Source of the DNA: Monosiga brevicollis MX1
Taxonomy: Eukaryota; Opisthokonta; Choanoflagellata; Craspedida; Salpingoecidae
Reading direction: 5' to 3'
Assembly (NCBI RefSeq): GCF_000002865.3
Contig: NW_001865047.1
Span: 199,795 to 233,202 of the forward strand
DNA length: 33,408 nt
Shown here: piece by piece, positions 1 through 11,536 of the stretch
Layout: every line of letters starts with the position of its first letter
Position numbering within the stretch: the stretch's first letter is position 1
The notes under the pieces: generated by a model
The model's input: the letters and a program-made list of their open reading frames with translations, nothing else
Told to the model about the DNA's origin: nothing
Database searches by the model: none
Program-made: the position numbers and the translations under genes

Positions 1-3
1 CCT

Positions 4-22
4 CCCCCCCCCCCCCCCCCCC
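4..22. repeat. Poly-C tract at the left edge
   Basis: A run of 19 C residues opens the window. A similar tract closes it at 33386-33408. Homopolymer runs at both ends suggest that the window is bounded by sequence or assembly edges, so genes reaching the edges may be incomplete. Confidence 0.8.
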
Positions 23-218
23 GCGACCAAAAAGACTCGGCATTTTGCTTGCTCCCACCCCAATTTTTTCCGTGACCCTTGCACTGACACGCTGAGCGTG
101 CTAGATTCGCTGCCTTAAAGCATCAAGAGGAGCTATGCTTCCATTCTATGACTCAATTGATCTGCGAACGATCTTCACAAGCCCGCACTCACGTGCGCAC
201 CTGCCCGGAGGAGTTCTT

Positions 219-322
219 GGGTGTTTTCCTCACAGCCCACACGGCCTCCGCCGCGACACCCTGATGCACCCGGGTGTTTTCCTCACAGCCCACACGGCCT
301 CCGCCGCGACACCCTGATGCAC
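219..322. repeat. Tandem duplication of a 53 bp unit
   Basis: Two head-to-tail copies (219-271 and 272-322) of a unit starting GGGTGTTTTCC and ending CTGATGCAC are identical over about 51 bases. They lie about 75 bp beyond the CorA stop codon, probably in its 3' untranslated or flanking DNA. No gene is supported in 23-397. Confidence 0.85.
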
Positions 323-397
323 AAGTGAGGAGGGCAAAGGGAACGCCCGCTGGGCAGGCACGATGACCACGGCCCGAGCATTTGCCCAATTATGACA

Positions 398-3300
398 TTA
401 GTGACCAGAGAGTTGCCAGTAGCCCGAGAGACGGAACCATAGAATGGTAATGATCGTAAAGCCCGCCACCAAGGACCAGAACATGACATAACCGTAGCGC
501 CAATGGAGTTCCGGCATCTGCCGTAACAAGAGTTAAATGAGCGAGAACGAGTGCAAAGTCAGGAAGGGCCCGGCAGCCCCTAAAACGCACCTCCTCAAAG
601 TTCATGCCCCAAAGGCCCGTCAGGAACTGGGCTGGGATGAAGATGGTCGTAACCAACGTCAGCAAGAGCAGCACATTGTTCGTCTGCTCGTCTTGCACGC
701 TCTAACCCCCAAAAATAGGTAACCCATGCAGTTTGACACAGTGCGTGCAATAAGTGAATGGGTGGACGGATGGTAATGCGTTGGATTCCAGCAGACTGGC
801 ACGTTTGGACCCACGCGATAGAGCTGGAAGAGGTTTTGTGTCGTATCGTTCCAAGTCTTGGCTTCATCCAAAATGGTATTGAGCTGATCTCGCAAATCTT
901 GAAAGTAAACAAGCTGTCAAAATCAAGCCGGGCGATCAAGGTGAATCTGACCTGAGACAAGGAAGTACTTGCCCCTTGCGTCACAAGCCTGTCGCGTACC
1001 TCATTTTGAAAGAAGAAGGAGAAGGGCTCCACTTTGGCGTCCCAACGCAGCGTGTGAAGACGATTGGCTAGGGCTGACATCTCTCGCATGTACAGGCTCG
1101 AGACCTTGGCATACTCAAAAAGGTGTGCACGGTGCTCCGGGCGCGGTGTTTGCGAAATGCCGTCGTCAATCATTTCCAGCCATTGCTGATGGAGCAATCA
1201 ACGACAGCATGAATGAGACTTGTGAGCACAGATGATCCACAGCTCACCAGTAGCCTCGAACAATCGCACGATACCTTCAAGACATCGCGCATGTCGTAAT
1301 TGAGCTCGGACACAGCCTCGAGGAAGAGGTACGCGAGATATTTGACATTGCCCAGAATGACGTCTGGAAAGCGTCGAATAATTTGATCCTCAAGCTCGCG
1401 CACCACGTTATACACGGGGCTATCCAGCACATCAGGATCCCTGATAGAAAGCGTCGGGTCAGTTTGCCAGCATCGAATTCATCAACAAGAAGATGCGCAC
1501 AAGGCAAGGGGACAATCGCCTCGGGTCATAAACATGAGGGCCACAACCGCATGGTACCTGAGAATGACAATCATCAAGGACTCATCCACCACCACAATGC
1601 TAACAGGAAACGATTGGAGACTGGGTGGTTGCTCATCCAAATGCCGCTTGCTGACGAGACGCGGGTCTGTTGATGCGCGCAGCCTACCAAACCCCAGAAC
1701 CAAGCAAAAACACATCAAACCAGCGGGACCGAACGATTGTGACAACCTTGACATTGGGGCCCAGCTTCACGTACACATTGGCCAACCCATAGCTCTAGCG
1801 CACGCAATTTTCGCGATGAGTATGGCACACAGGCTTGTCGCCAACCAATTGCAAACGACTTGAACAAGACCTTACCGCGTCCGATTCTTCCATCTGTGAT
1901 TGGTCCGTCTATAGCCAGGGCCCCGGTCAAAGCATGACAACCAGAAAGGTTAGCCATCTTCGGTGAGCGGGCAGGTATGAAGAGCATCACTGTTTAGCAA
2001 GATGAGATCAAGAGTGCGCGAGCGAACCCACCGGGACGTAGATGGGTGAATTGTTCATGGCGTAGACGCTTGCTAAAATGTGCGCAAAGGGCTTTTCTGG
2101 GGGCCCAACAATCTCAATCTTATCACGCTGAATGGTCACGACGTCCTGAAGAATTTCCTCATGAATGTCCAAGGCAACGGAGAGCATGTCCGCAACATTG
2201 GGATCGTACCCCTTAACGGTGACCCAAGAGCGGATCGGCCTAGTATGATGCAAAACGCGGAATGAGTCTTGAAGCAGAGTCCTGAAACATGAGCAGAAGC
2301 GTTGGCACGAAGACGATATTGCAGCCAGCTCAAAAGCGAACCCAAGTTTTTGCAGCCGATGTCGATTATCAAGCCAGTCTTTGAACTGAGCCAGGTCAAA
2401 TTCGACGTGCTGATTGAGCTGCAGTTCATAGGACAGGAAGAACGTGAGAGTGCGGTAATGAGTCGCGCACGACGGCCGTCAACGAACATGTCGCAGAGCA
2501 GGTGTGGCCCACCTCGGCGTGATTGGACGAGGCACAATAGCTGACAACCTTCACGCGAACAGGATCACGCCGAGAGAAGCCCTGCAGCTTGCGCGTGATG
2601 TCATCCATACGCAGACGCTTAAAGAATTGCACAAACTCGTCCTCCTCAATGGTGCCGGCGTTGTCTCGATCAATCTACACGTAGAGTCAAGATGAGACTG
2701 ACTCAAAGAATGGAAAAAATCCTTTGTTAGACGCCCATGGCGCTTAAGTTTGAAAGATGTGACAACACGCACCGCTTTTAACAGCCGGCCAACGGCGTAT
2801 GGGTCCTTGGCCTGTGATCAAAACAAAAAACCATGGGTATTGAGACTTGACGCTCGACACAGTCCAGGTAAATGCAGATGGACGTTGGATGAACATGCAA
2901 GGTGGGCAAGCGGCACACCTCCATGCCCAGGGCGAGCAGACCAGACTGGAATTCCGCATGCGACAATCGGCCATCATTGTCTCGGTCAAAGAGACCTGTC
3001 AAGTGTAACGCGCCCAACCCAAAAAGAAAAGAAGGAGCGATGCGTGAGACCGGTTCTGTCCCTTCCCTCTTCACAATATTGCTGCCCCGCCCTTTGCCGC
3101 CCTTTGATATGGGTTGATTGTCTCTCATGCAATGCAGCCCCCCCCAAAAAAAACGAAGCTGCATGGGAACGAGTTGAAGGGGTCATGCTTACGAAAAAGA
3201 CCTAGAGCGAAAGGTGGATTCAAAGCAACAGAAAATACCACCAGATGTGAGGACGATGCAAGACCCAAATCCAGAGGCTCAGCCGGCTGCCCTGAAGGAT

Positions 3301-4929
3301 GCAGACTGGCCAAACACTACGGGCCCATTGCTGAGGGAAGCAGTCGATGCTGAGCGACAGCACGTACGATGCAGGTTGTGTTTGCCAAAGTCAGGTTCAT
3401 TGCCGGCAGCCTTTAGCAGACGATCGCGGCGAGAGATGGGAATGCTTGGGTCCACAAGCGCCGTATCTGTGAGGTCAACCAGATCGCGATCCAGCTCTGT
3501 CCAGAAGAATGGAACAATGCCACAAAACAGAAACACAAAGACATATGAGGTTGCTCGAAAAGCCTACACAGAGGCGTGGTCTTTGAGGTTGGCAGCACAG
3601 ACCTCCTCGTGAGAGACGCCGACGCAACTGCGGAAGCTTGGTGCCGTCCTGATGTGTGACGTAAGAGACATGAGTTGCCAAAGCTCATATGAGCTTCGCC
3701 GGGACGCTGATTTTGTGCGCTAAAGTCGTGAGTCAAGGCATCGGACGAGGTGACAAACCGAGTCCTGGTGCATGCTAGAAATATTGCTCGAACGATCCAT
3801 GTCTCGGCTACGGGGTGGGCGGCTACCTGAAGGAAAAGAGTGCGGGTGGGCTGTGAGTTTGATATGACAGGGTGAATCGATGCTTTAGACAGCAGTTTTG
3901 ACGCACTGAAAGGCGAGAGGGGCTCAGGGCCAGGGGAAAAGTCTGAGCTAGTGGCTGAAGCTGCTCTCTCGTGCATCAGCGGAGCTTGACGGCTGAGTAG
4001 AGCCGTGTTTTCGTTGGGACCGGGGCTTGGGCGTGTCTTGGGGTTGTTGCTTTGGCTGGGACTGGAGGCGAAGATGTCAACATCAATGACCGAGGCAGAT
4101 GGGGTGCGACGCTTGATGGTAACGGGTACTTCACGCGGGCCGCCTTGGGGGTCCAGCTGCAGAATGGTTGACTCGGGCTCAAACCTGGTCGGCTCTTGTC
4201 GCTGCAAGCCTTGTTGTCGCTCCCGAGGCCCTGTGCGTTTGAAATGAGGTCTCTCTGTGAATAACAATCTGACACAACCTCTTCCCGGACGCGCGATTCA
4301 TGTGGCGAAGCCCACGAGCAAGCGAGGCAGAGCGCAAGGTTGGGTGCGTTATTCGCACCGCTAGCAGGCCTGGACGACTGAGGTGAGGCGCGCTTGTGGG
4401 GAGATGTGCGGGGTGAGCGACGCGGTGACTGATGAGATGGCTGCAAGGGGGCGAGTTCGTCGTCGCCATCGTCGTCGGCATCTTCAACCTCTTCAGATGC
4501 CTCAGCCTCTTCGGCGTCTTTGGACGCTTCGGCCTCGTCGGATGGCTGAACGTCTGCGTTGAGGCTTGGCTCGACGTCCAGTTCAAAGACGTCCGGATCT
4601 GCTGTGGGGCGCAGATACTGAACGTTCATCCGCCCAAACTATGTCATTGGTATGGACAGGCAGTGAGCTTGCTCGATCAAGGCGAAGGGAGCAGACACAC
4701 GGCTCCTTGGAGGCAAACGCCTGGATCGTACATGATCAATTTCGCCGACGGCCTCGACCCCTTGCGTTGAAGTGACAATGTGCAGGCGGTCATGCTCAAA
4801 GGGCGTGCCCACTTCTGCATCAAGCATGGATTCTGGGTCAATGGGCTCGCTCACGGCTGTCTCCGAGGTGCTAGGTGCCGGCGTGGCCTCGTGGCCCGGT
4901 GGCTCTGATTCTACACGGCGTTCAGACAT
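398..4929 (-). CDS. EF-hand-containing CorA-type Mg2+ transporter (multi-exon)
   Basis: Predicted membrane Mg2+ channel of the CorA/Mrs2/Alr1 superfamily. Confident C-terminal exons on the minus strand are 1440-1275, 1185-1000, 913-815, 686-591 and 517-398, all phase-consistent. They encode the soluble helical stalk, a first membrane helix ending in the GMN signature (LTGLWGMNFEE), the conserved MPEL loop (MPELHWRYGYVMFW), a second membrane helix and a short tail ending LSGH. A CorA-like stretch (WVTVKGYDPNVADML...TIQRDKIE) lies near 2220-2100. Upstream, exons 2995-2919, 2811-2773 and 2674-2549 encode two EF-hand loops: DRDNDGRLSHAE (canonical) and DRDNAGTIEEDE (Ala at loop position 5). The N-terminus starts near 4929 (MSERRVESEPP) and continues, after a probable intron 3' of GEIDH, into a long acidic, Ser/Pro-rich, probably disordered region. 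Boundaries between 1559 and 2548 and above 2995 are approximate. The family call is firm; N-terminal exon structure is tentative. Confidence 0.85.
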
Positions 4930-5168
4930 GCCGGCGGCGCCACTAGCACACCCACTATCCTTGGCTTTGACCTAGAATTTGCACCGCACCCACCCTGTGA
5001 GCTTGATCCAGTGCTCATTCAAGACCCGAGCATTATCAGGACGACGCAGCTTTGTCGGTGCGCCACGAGCCCCTCAACCCAGGTCACAAGCCATCACAAA
5101 AAAACAAGCACGGCACAACGAGCTCCCACAGACCACCACACAGCAGCACTCCACGACACCCTCCAAGA

Positions 5169-5314
5169 GACACAAAGCCACACACAAGGCCACACACAAG
5201 GCCACACACAAGGCCACACACAAAGCCACACACAAGGCCACCACAAGGCCACCACAAGGCCACCACAAGGTCACCACGAGGCCACCACGAGGCCACACAC
5301 ACACACACACACAG
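5169..5314. repeat. 12 bp minisatellite grading into CCACAAGG repeats and (CA)n
   Basis: Units of about 12 bp (ACACAAGGCCAC) repeat from about 5172 to 5240. They grade into shorter CACCACAAGGC units and then a (CA)n run at 5295-5313. The array lies in the divergent gap between two genes. Confidence 0.9.
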
Positions 5315-5353
5315 AGCGGCGCGCGAACCAGACACACTCACCAATTTGAAGAA

Positions 5354-5354
5354 A

Positions 5355-5406
<52 letters not shown>
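5354..5406. repeat. (CT)n microsatellite
   Basis: An almost pure CT dinucleotide run with one interruption (TTCT). It lies in the divergent promoter region. Confidence 0.95.
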
Positions 5407-5410
<4 letters not shown>

Positions 5411-5679
5411 TTGGAGGCCTTTTGGGTCGCTCATGCTGACAATTCGATTCGACTCTGCATGGGTAAGCGATGGCGATGGTAGTGGTGGTGTTTGTTCTTC
5501 TCTCTGCTGGTTTAAGAGATGAGGGCGTGTATCTCTGGGAGGTTACTGTTTTACAGTGATAAGACAAATGAAGTTGTGTTCTTGGCTTCCCGTCTCTGTA
5601 ATTTCAACACCGTTCACACGTCCCTCTCTCTCTCTCGCTTTTTGCTCTCTCTCTCTCTCGCACCGACACACACACACAC

Positions 5680-7241
5680 ATGGCATCGACTTTATCGGGA
5701 TCGCGGCTCGTGCTGCGTGATGCCCGTATCACGGATCGACCGCGTCTGTTTCATGCCCTCTCCGACGGTATCTATGGCGGACATGACTACCTGTACGCTC
5801 TTGATTCCTCCATCTTGTGCTCTGTTGGTTGGCTCGACCGTAATCCCCCTCGAGCCTCTCCCTCCTCACATCCATCAACCTGGTGGTCCGCAACACGCCG
5901 CTCTTGCTCTCTCGCTCACGGGTAACGCTCGCCGATCAACAGGCCCTTGTTCTTTGAAAAGTGGCTTCACGATGATCTCCACCACATGATTGTGGCTGAG
6001 ATGGAGGAGGCGACCACGGCCGCAGAGCCCCACCCTGAGCTAGTGGGGCTTGACACGATTGGTCTCTACGATCAGGGCGCCACGGTTCTCTTTCAGGCCA
6101 TGCGTGTCAACCCGCGCTTTCGCGGACAGGGCCTTGCCAAGGAGCTCAGCGAGGGCGTGCGTCGCCTGGCACTGGCCCGATTTCCCAACGTGCGCCGGCT
6201 GCGTGCCGTGATCCAGCACCACCATACCTCGTCGATCCGCGTGCACGTAGCCCAGGGCTATCAGTGCCTTCATCGCGAAGCCTTTGGCATGGCCGCCATT
6301 GATGGCCGAGGGATGACCGCCCTTGCCCGCCGGTATGCCACGGCGGCTGCCCTCCTCGTGCAGCTGTCGGAAACTTGCGGTGGTTCCGCCGGCCACGTCC
6401 AGGCCCACGCACAGAGTTCGCAGGTTGATGTGCGGCTCGTGACAGCCCGTGAGCTCTGGGCAGGCTTGGCAGCCCTTGACGCAACCAAGCGGGCACAGTT
6501 GCTGCCTCATAACCTCTTTCTCGTCGATTGGATGCCATATGAAGCCACTTTGGATAATTTGTGCTTAATGGAACAATCTCTCGGTATGACTGCGTCTGTG
6601 CGTGGTTTGCCACTTCAACCAATGCAGTCGACCCGGTTCCATGCCTGACGTGCTTGTATGTATGCTCCGTCTCGCTGCCTTTGTCCTTTCTTCTTCTTCT
6701 TCTTCTTCCTGCTTTCCTTTCGTTTCGTGTTTCGACCCGCGCACAGACATGGCCTTTTTAGCGGCGCTGGATTCGCAGACCGGCTTGGTGGGCTTGGCTG
6801 TTTGCCAGCGCTCCGCTCGGTGCAGGTTGGTGTTTATCTGCCTCTGCGCGCCCCCGATACGTTTGTTTACACCCTACCCTGTCTTGCGCCTCGGGCTGAT
6901 GCTAGTCTCCCAATCTGGCTGACCTCCCGCTGTTGTTGTTGCGTGCCTTGTGTAGCGGGCAGCACCTCTTTGCTTGTGTCCGGTGCGACGGCGATCCGAT
7001 GCTGTTTGCGCGCTTGGCCGACGCCGCACTCGTGCTGTTTTGGCACGGATGTGCTTATCTCTGCCTTAGCTATGACCAAGCCCTGCGCGATAAGATAAGC
7101 CCCGCCGAGGACCGCCCCGACGCTCGACCGGTCCCATGCCTGACAGCCATGGCAACGCGCCTGCCCCTCGATTTCTCCGCCGACTACATGCACGGCTCTC
7201 AAGCAGTATATGAACTGGCCATTGAGCACGCTTCGACTTGA
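5680..7241 (+). CDS. GNAT-family N-acetyltransferase, NAT16 / histidine N-acetyltransferase-like
   Basis: Predicted acetyl-CoA-dependent N-acetyltransferase. The exon model is 5680-5792, 5943-6583, 6747-6825 and 6956-7241 (372 aa), with phases matching at every junction. Splicing exon 1 to exon 2 restores HDYLPLFFEKWLHDD, typical of this group. GNAT motif A is RFRGQGLA at residues 96-103 (R/QxxGxG/A acetyl-CoA pyrophosphate loop). A second conserved block is LVDWMPYEATLDNL. Vertebrate NAT16 proteins are about 370 aa with the same order: N-terminal GNAT fold plus a C-terminal extension containing a D-W-x-P-(Y/L) block. The substrate is unknown; histidine is suggested only by family resemblance. 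The start ATG follows a CT/CA tract and is the first ATG in frame. No signal peptide or membrane segment is seen, so a cytosolic location is likely. Confidence 0.8.
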
Positions 7242-8280
7242 CTCGATGCAGTTGTACGATGATGCCCAGCCGACCATTTAATTTCAATCTAATTTTGACA
7301 TAATTTATGCTTTATTTTCGCTGCATTTTTTAACATCACCCCTTACATCTAATGATCTTGCGCGTGGTACTGCTTCTGCGGGATGCCGTTTAGCAGCGGC
7401 GTGGGCGACGTGTCGCTCGTGCCGCTGGTGTCGTCCGGTGCCATGCTCCTTTACGGGCGATGATTGATGGAGTGAGGTTGTTCCCCATTTATGATACAAT
7501 TGGAGAACTCTGATGATTTGCAAGAATAGTATCCAACATCAAATTCAGTTCTCTATGTTTAATTAAACAAACAACAAGACAAATTAAAGAAGAATGGCGA
7601 CGGCAGCTCCCAAGTTCAACGTCCTTGCATGGCAGCGGTGTGCAGCATCGAATGCTGTTGGTTGGACACACGGCAAAACTCGACAGAGGCACGCAAGGAA
7701 ATGGATACTGACAATGAACAACGGAGTGTGCCGTGCAGTCAGCAAGACGCTTTGACTATCCCAACTGGGAGGCGAGGCTTCACATTCTCAACCCATGTGA
7801 CTGCGGTTGGCCATTCCAAAGCTTCACTTGAAGAGATACAGTTTGTAGTGGTTTAATTATTTTGGTGGCCGGGGCCAGCGATCGAGGTTTAGGGTTTCAA
7901 CAAGTGTGGGAGAAGAACGGACAACGTAAGAGATGTCATGTCTTCATCAGCGGCACACAGCCAACGCGAAGTGAGCAAGGGGGGTTTCAGACGCGCGCAT
8001 CCGTCTAGGCGTGCGCGCGTATGTGTGCAGCGAATGCGTACGTTTGTGTGGTGTGTTTAACCAGAAACAACAACAGCATCAAGAACGACGACAAACGACG
8101 GCGACAACATTTAGTATGTGACTAAAAAAAAAGAGACAAACCACACAACGACAAAACAACGGGATAGGAGGAGCGGCTTGAGCCTAATGACAAGTACGCT
8201 GCTCCGACAAAACTCACAACGTCCGTTGGGAAGAGGGAACAAGTGTGAGCCGGGCTGCCGGTTGCAACTCCATTTCTAGC
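7242..8280. other. Convergent intergenic / 3' UTR region
   Basis: This lies between the stop codons of two convergent genes. It contains an AT-rich block (about 7270-7330 and 7480-7590) and no coding region I can support. Part of it is presumably 3' untranslated sequence of the acetyltransferase and ornithine decarboxylase genes. Confidence 0.5.
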
Positions 8281-9914
8281 CTAGTTAGAATCAGCCTCGT
8301 ACTGCCAAGGCAGGTTGAGAACCTCGAGAGGGAAGTCATCGGGAAGGGCCGGGGGCTGGAACTCAGCCGAGTCGCCACTCTGATCGGGGACGTAGGCAGA
8401 GAAGGCGTAGATGAAATCAGCCTTGGCAAAGCCGTTGAAAGTAGAAGCCGCCGCGCCCGTGTAGGCGCCCATGCCCGCCACGTAGAGCCACTCGCCGACG
8501 TCCAGGTCAGGGAGTTGGCACGACTTGGCAACGCAGTCAATGCTATCGCAAGTGGGGCCCCAGACGGTGCTATTGTACTTCTTGCCCGTGGCCTTCTTGT
8601 AGTTGAGGGGCTGGAGCTCGACGTCAGCGTGGTCAAAGATGATGCAGTTGAAGGAGCCATACACGCCATCATTGACAAAGTAGTTGACCATGGCACCGGC
8701 CGGGATGGTCTCAAGCTCATCGGCATCAAGCATACCCTGGAAGGTAGTCTCGGAGGGCGAGATGTCACCGCTGGTCTCGGGAGCCACGACGCGCTTGGCA
8801 ATGACGCTGAGGGCCAGGGTCATGGCGTTGGCGGCGTAGTAACGTCCAGGCTCGGCAATGAGGCGCAGGCCTGACACGTCGCTAAAGTGGTTGGCGACAG
8901 CATCGCGGATGGAGTTGGCGATCGACTCGAAGCGCACCTTGGGGGTGCGACCAGCAACGGCCTCGCCAGGGAAGCCGCCTCCGACGTCGAGAACGGTAGG
9001 GGCAAAGCCATAAGCTTCGGCGTCGCGGAAGACCTGGCGGGCCTTGGCAATGGCATCATCGTAGACAGCGGCATCGGTGCAGCCACTGCCAACGTGGAAG
9101 CTAACGCCAGCAAGGTTGAGACCAGTGGCCTTGCATGCCTCGATCAACGAGGTGGTCTGCTTGCCGACGACGGCGCCAAACTTGAGGCCGAGACGGCAGG
9201 CCGACTTGCTGTCATCGGCGAGGATGCGAAGGACGACCGAGGCCTCGGGGTAGATGCCAGCGATCTTGCGGAGCTCCTCAGCAGAGTCAAAGGTCATGAG
9301 GGTGACGCCAACCTCCTTGGCGTAGCGAATGTGTGAGGCGGGCTTGCAAGGGTTGGCATCTATGGAACGGAAAAGGAAAGCCCAGATGTGAGATTTGTTG
9401 AAGAGCAAAACAAGAAAGAACAAGAACAAAAGCAGCAAACGCTGAAAGACACCTGCGGGCGTGTGGACGAGCAAAGGCAAGGGGATCAAGGGAAAACCAA
9501 CGTACAGATGATGCGTTCGGGGGTGACACCAATGCCGAGGACGGCTTCAATCTCAGCACGGCTGGCGCAGTCAAAGTTGGCACCGAGGGAGGCGAGGCAG
9601 CGAAGGATCATGGGATCCGGGTTGCACTTGACGGCGTAAAAAGGGGTCACGTCAGGCAGCTCCTGCTTGAAGAGGTGGTGTTGGCGATAAACCGAGCCGA
9701 GGTCAACGAGGAAGAAGGCGTGCTCCTCCTTCATGACACCGGCCTTGATGACGTGCTTCAGGGTGGAGCGGAGGTGATCATGGCGGTTGCCCTTGAGCGG
9801 GATGGCCGCCAAAGTAGGGGTTTCCTCATCATTTTCGGGTTTGTCTTCAAACCCCAGATAATCCTCGGGCAGGTCGGCCTGGATCAGACCAATGGGGGCC
9901 TCAACATCAACCAT
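8281..9914 (-). CDS. ODC1: Ornithine decarboxylase
   Basis: PLP-dependent decarboxylase that converts ornithine to putrescine, the first committed step of polyamine synthesis; cytosolic, active as a homodimer. Two exons, 9914-9506 and 9359-8281, join in phase to give IIYANPCKPASHIRYA; the product is 495 aa. Visible family residues: PLP Schiff-base lysine K96 in PFYAVKCN, H225 and S228 in FHVGSG, the phosphate-binding GGG at 263-265, E306 and R309 in EPGRYY, active-site C407/D408 in WGPTCDS, and Y436 in GAYTGA. All key ODC residues are present. The N-terminus is about 30 residues longer than in animal ODC. The C-terminal tail (after about residue 460) is short and ends YEADSN. Closely related decarboxylases (arginine, lysine) share the fold, but the C-D pair and overall match favour ODC. 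Confidence 0.95.
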
Positions 9915-11536
9915 CAGGCTTGGCGGGGGGGGGCACAAGAGACCGGAAGGAAGTACACTCCAAAACAAGTGAAAGCTGGCCAGTGACCAAGATTGTCGAC
10001 AATTGCTTGCGAAGCTTGCTGCACACTGAGGAGCGCGTTGGGAAAATGCCACCAACGCCCGCTTCGATCGAAGAAATAGAGAGAGAGAGAGAGAGTAAAG
10101 AGTACAGAATGTGTCTTGAGTTGATGGGGAGATGGCAAGGGAGCAAGTCGGGGAAGCGAATAGGGTAAGCCGACACAACAGTAAGCAAGTAACCGTCCGT
10201 TCACAGTCCGCGTGTGTGTGTGTGTGTGTGTGTGTGGGGTGGATGTTACTGAAGATCACCAATGACACAAGCATGCATACGAAATACAAAAACAAGCATA
10301 TGCAAACCAGCTTTGTTTGATACACTTTCAATGGTTGTTGCAGTCAAGCAGCTTGTCCTTGGGGCAGATTGCAGTCACATCATCGTGGTGGTATGTTGAG
10401 GCTGACGGGAGAGCGGGGAGGGGGGGCGCGTTAGGAGGGGCGCGTGAGTGGCAAGCCTTGCTCGGGGAAGCCCAAGCCTATGGGTTGGGTTGGCAAGGGA
10501 TGACGAGGATGTTGTCTTGGATTCCGTATGATCGGGGTCGCGGGCTTGCTCTGAAGCCATGTCTCCTCGGCGCTGCTTCGGGTCCAGGTCGGTACCATCG
10601 TGGCGAGAAAGAGGAAGGAAGGAAGGAATCACGTCACGTCGTGCCGACTCATTCAACTTCATCACGTGCCCGGCATTGATTTCTTGGTCAGCATGTTGCA
10701 GTAGTTGGCAGCTGGATTTGGGCGCATCTTCGCAATGCCTCCAAGATTCTGTGTGGGCAGGGCCTGTGCGGTTGCATGTCCATCGTTCTTCCAGTGATAT
10801 CTCATCCCAACGCACATTCCAGATCGGACTGACCAACTTCAGCCTGTGTCTGAAGACACAATGTCATTAGTCGCCGATCCAAGGCGCCGCTGCCATTTCT
10901 TGCCTCTCTAAGCTGGGGATAGGCGCGGTTTGGGGTTCTGGTTTTGTGGGATCTGGATTTAAAAACAAAGCAATACACGTTGTGTGGATGTGTTAAAGAA
11001 TACAAGGGATGCCACAGTGTTGGCGCACGAGGCAAGCAACACGCATCTTCGCCGTGAAGCATGTCATGAGACCCATACAGATATGGCCATGGCATTGTCA
11101 GACATATTATTATTTGTTTTTGATGACAATGTATCGGATATGCTCACTGACTTCACGGCGACATCGGAAGCCGCTTGAACAACCGCACAGAAAGAAGTGG
11201 AAGAGACAATTTGGGTGTTTGACTTGATTCGACTGTGGCCGGCTATGCAACCACACCACAAACACGCTTCCTTACAACACGCCAGGCGCTCAGTGACCCG
11301 AGGCGTTAACAGACGACACGTTTCAACAGAAAAGCAAGAGGGCACAAGGCAAAGCCCTTTGCTCGAGAAAACACGCTCCCACGGGATGGGATGCACAGGC
11401 CAAAAGGCGAACGGTAAAAAAAAAGGGCCAAAAATAAAAAAAGGAAGGCCGGGAGCCAGGGTGCAACAGATGATTATTGTGCATAGAAGCAGAGCACCAG
11501 CCTCTCGGCGGGATCGAACATTGAAATGGAGGCCAT
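9915..11536. other. Intergenic / 5' region with simple repeats
   Basis: Upstream of ornithine decarboxylase. It holds a (GA)n run (about 10077-10096), a (GT)n run (10211-10236) and a G-rich patch near 10410-10445. A 153-codon open frame on the minus strand (10836-10375) has no recognisable domain and no clear splice partners, so I do not call it. 10960-11536 also shows no supported gene. Confidence 0.4.
10211..10236. repeat. (GT)n microsatellite
   Basis: Thirteen GT dinucleotides in a row, upstream of the ornithine decarboxylase start. Confidence 0.95.

Larger units (their letters stand above)
4930..5679. promoter_or_regulatory. Divergent intergenic region between the CorA and acetyltransferase genes
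   Basis: The two flanking genes are transcribed away from each other, so this 750 bp must hold both promoters and 5' leaders. It is dominated by simple repeats (5169-5314, 5354-5406 and a CT/CA stretch at 5620-5679 that abuts the acetyltransferase start codon). I see no convincing TATA box. Open frames through the repeats reflect repeat composition and are not called. Confidence 0.5.

Noticed and set aside
3413-4267. 284-codon minus-strand frame as one continuous protein
   Set aside because: Only part of it (the N-terminal Ser/Pro-rich stretch) looks coding; the rest crosses probable introns of the CorA gene.
5169-5314. CRISPR-like array
   Set aside because: The units are contiguous 10-12 bp repeats without unique spacers, in a eukaryotic genome.
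8245-8874. Plus-strand frame of 209 codons opposite ornithine decarboxylase
   Set aside because: It is the antisense shadow of a well-conserved coding exon; composition mirrors ODC codons and no domain is visible.
10375-10836. 153-codon minus-strand frame upstream of ODC
   Set aside because: No domain, no signal peptide, no splice partners; likely a chance frame in GC-rich DNA.
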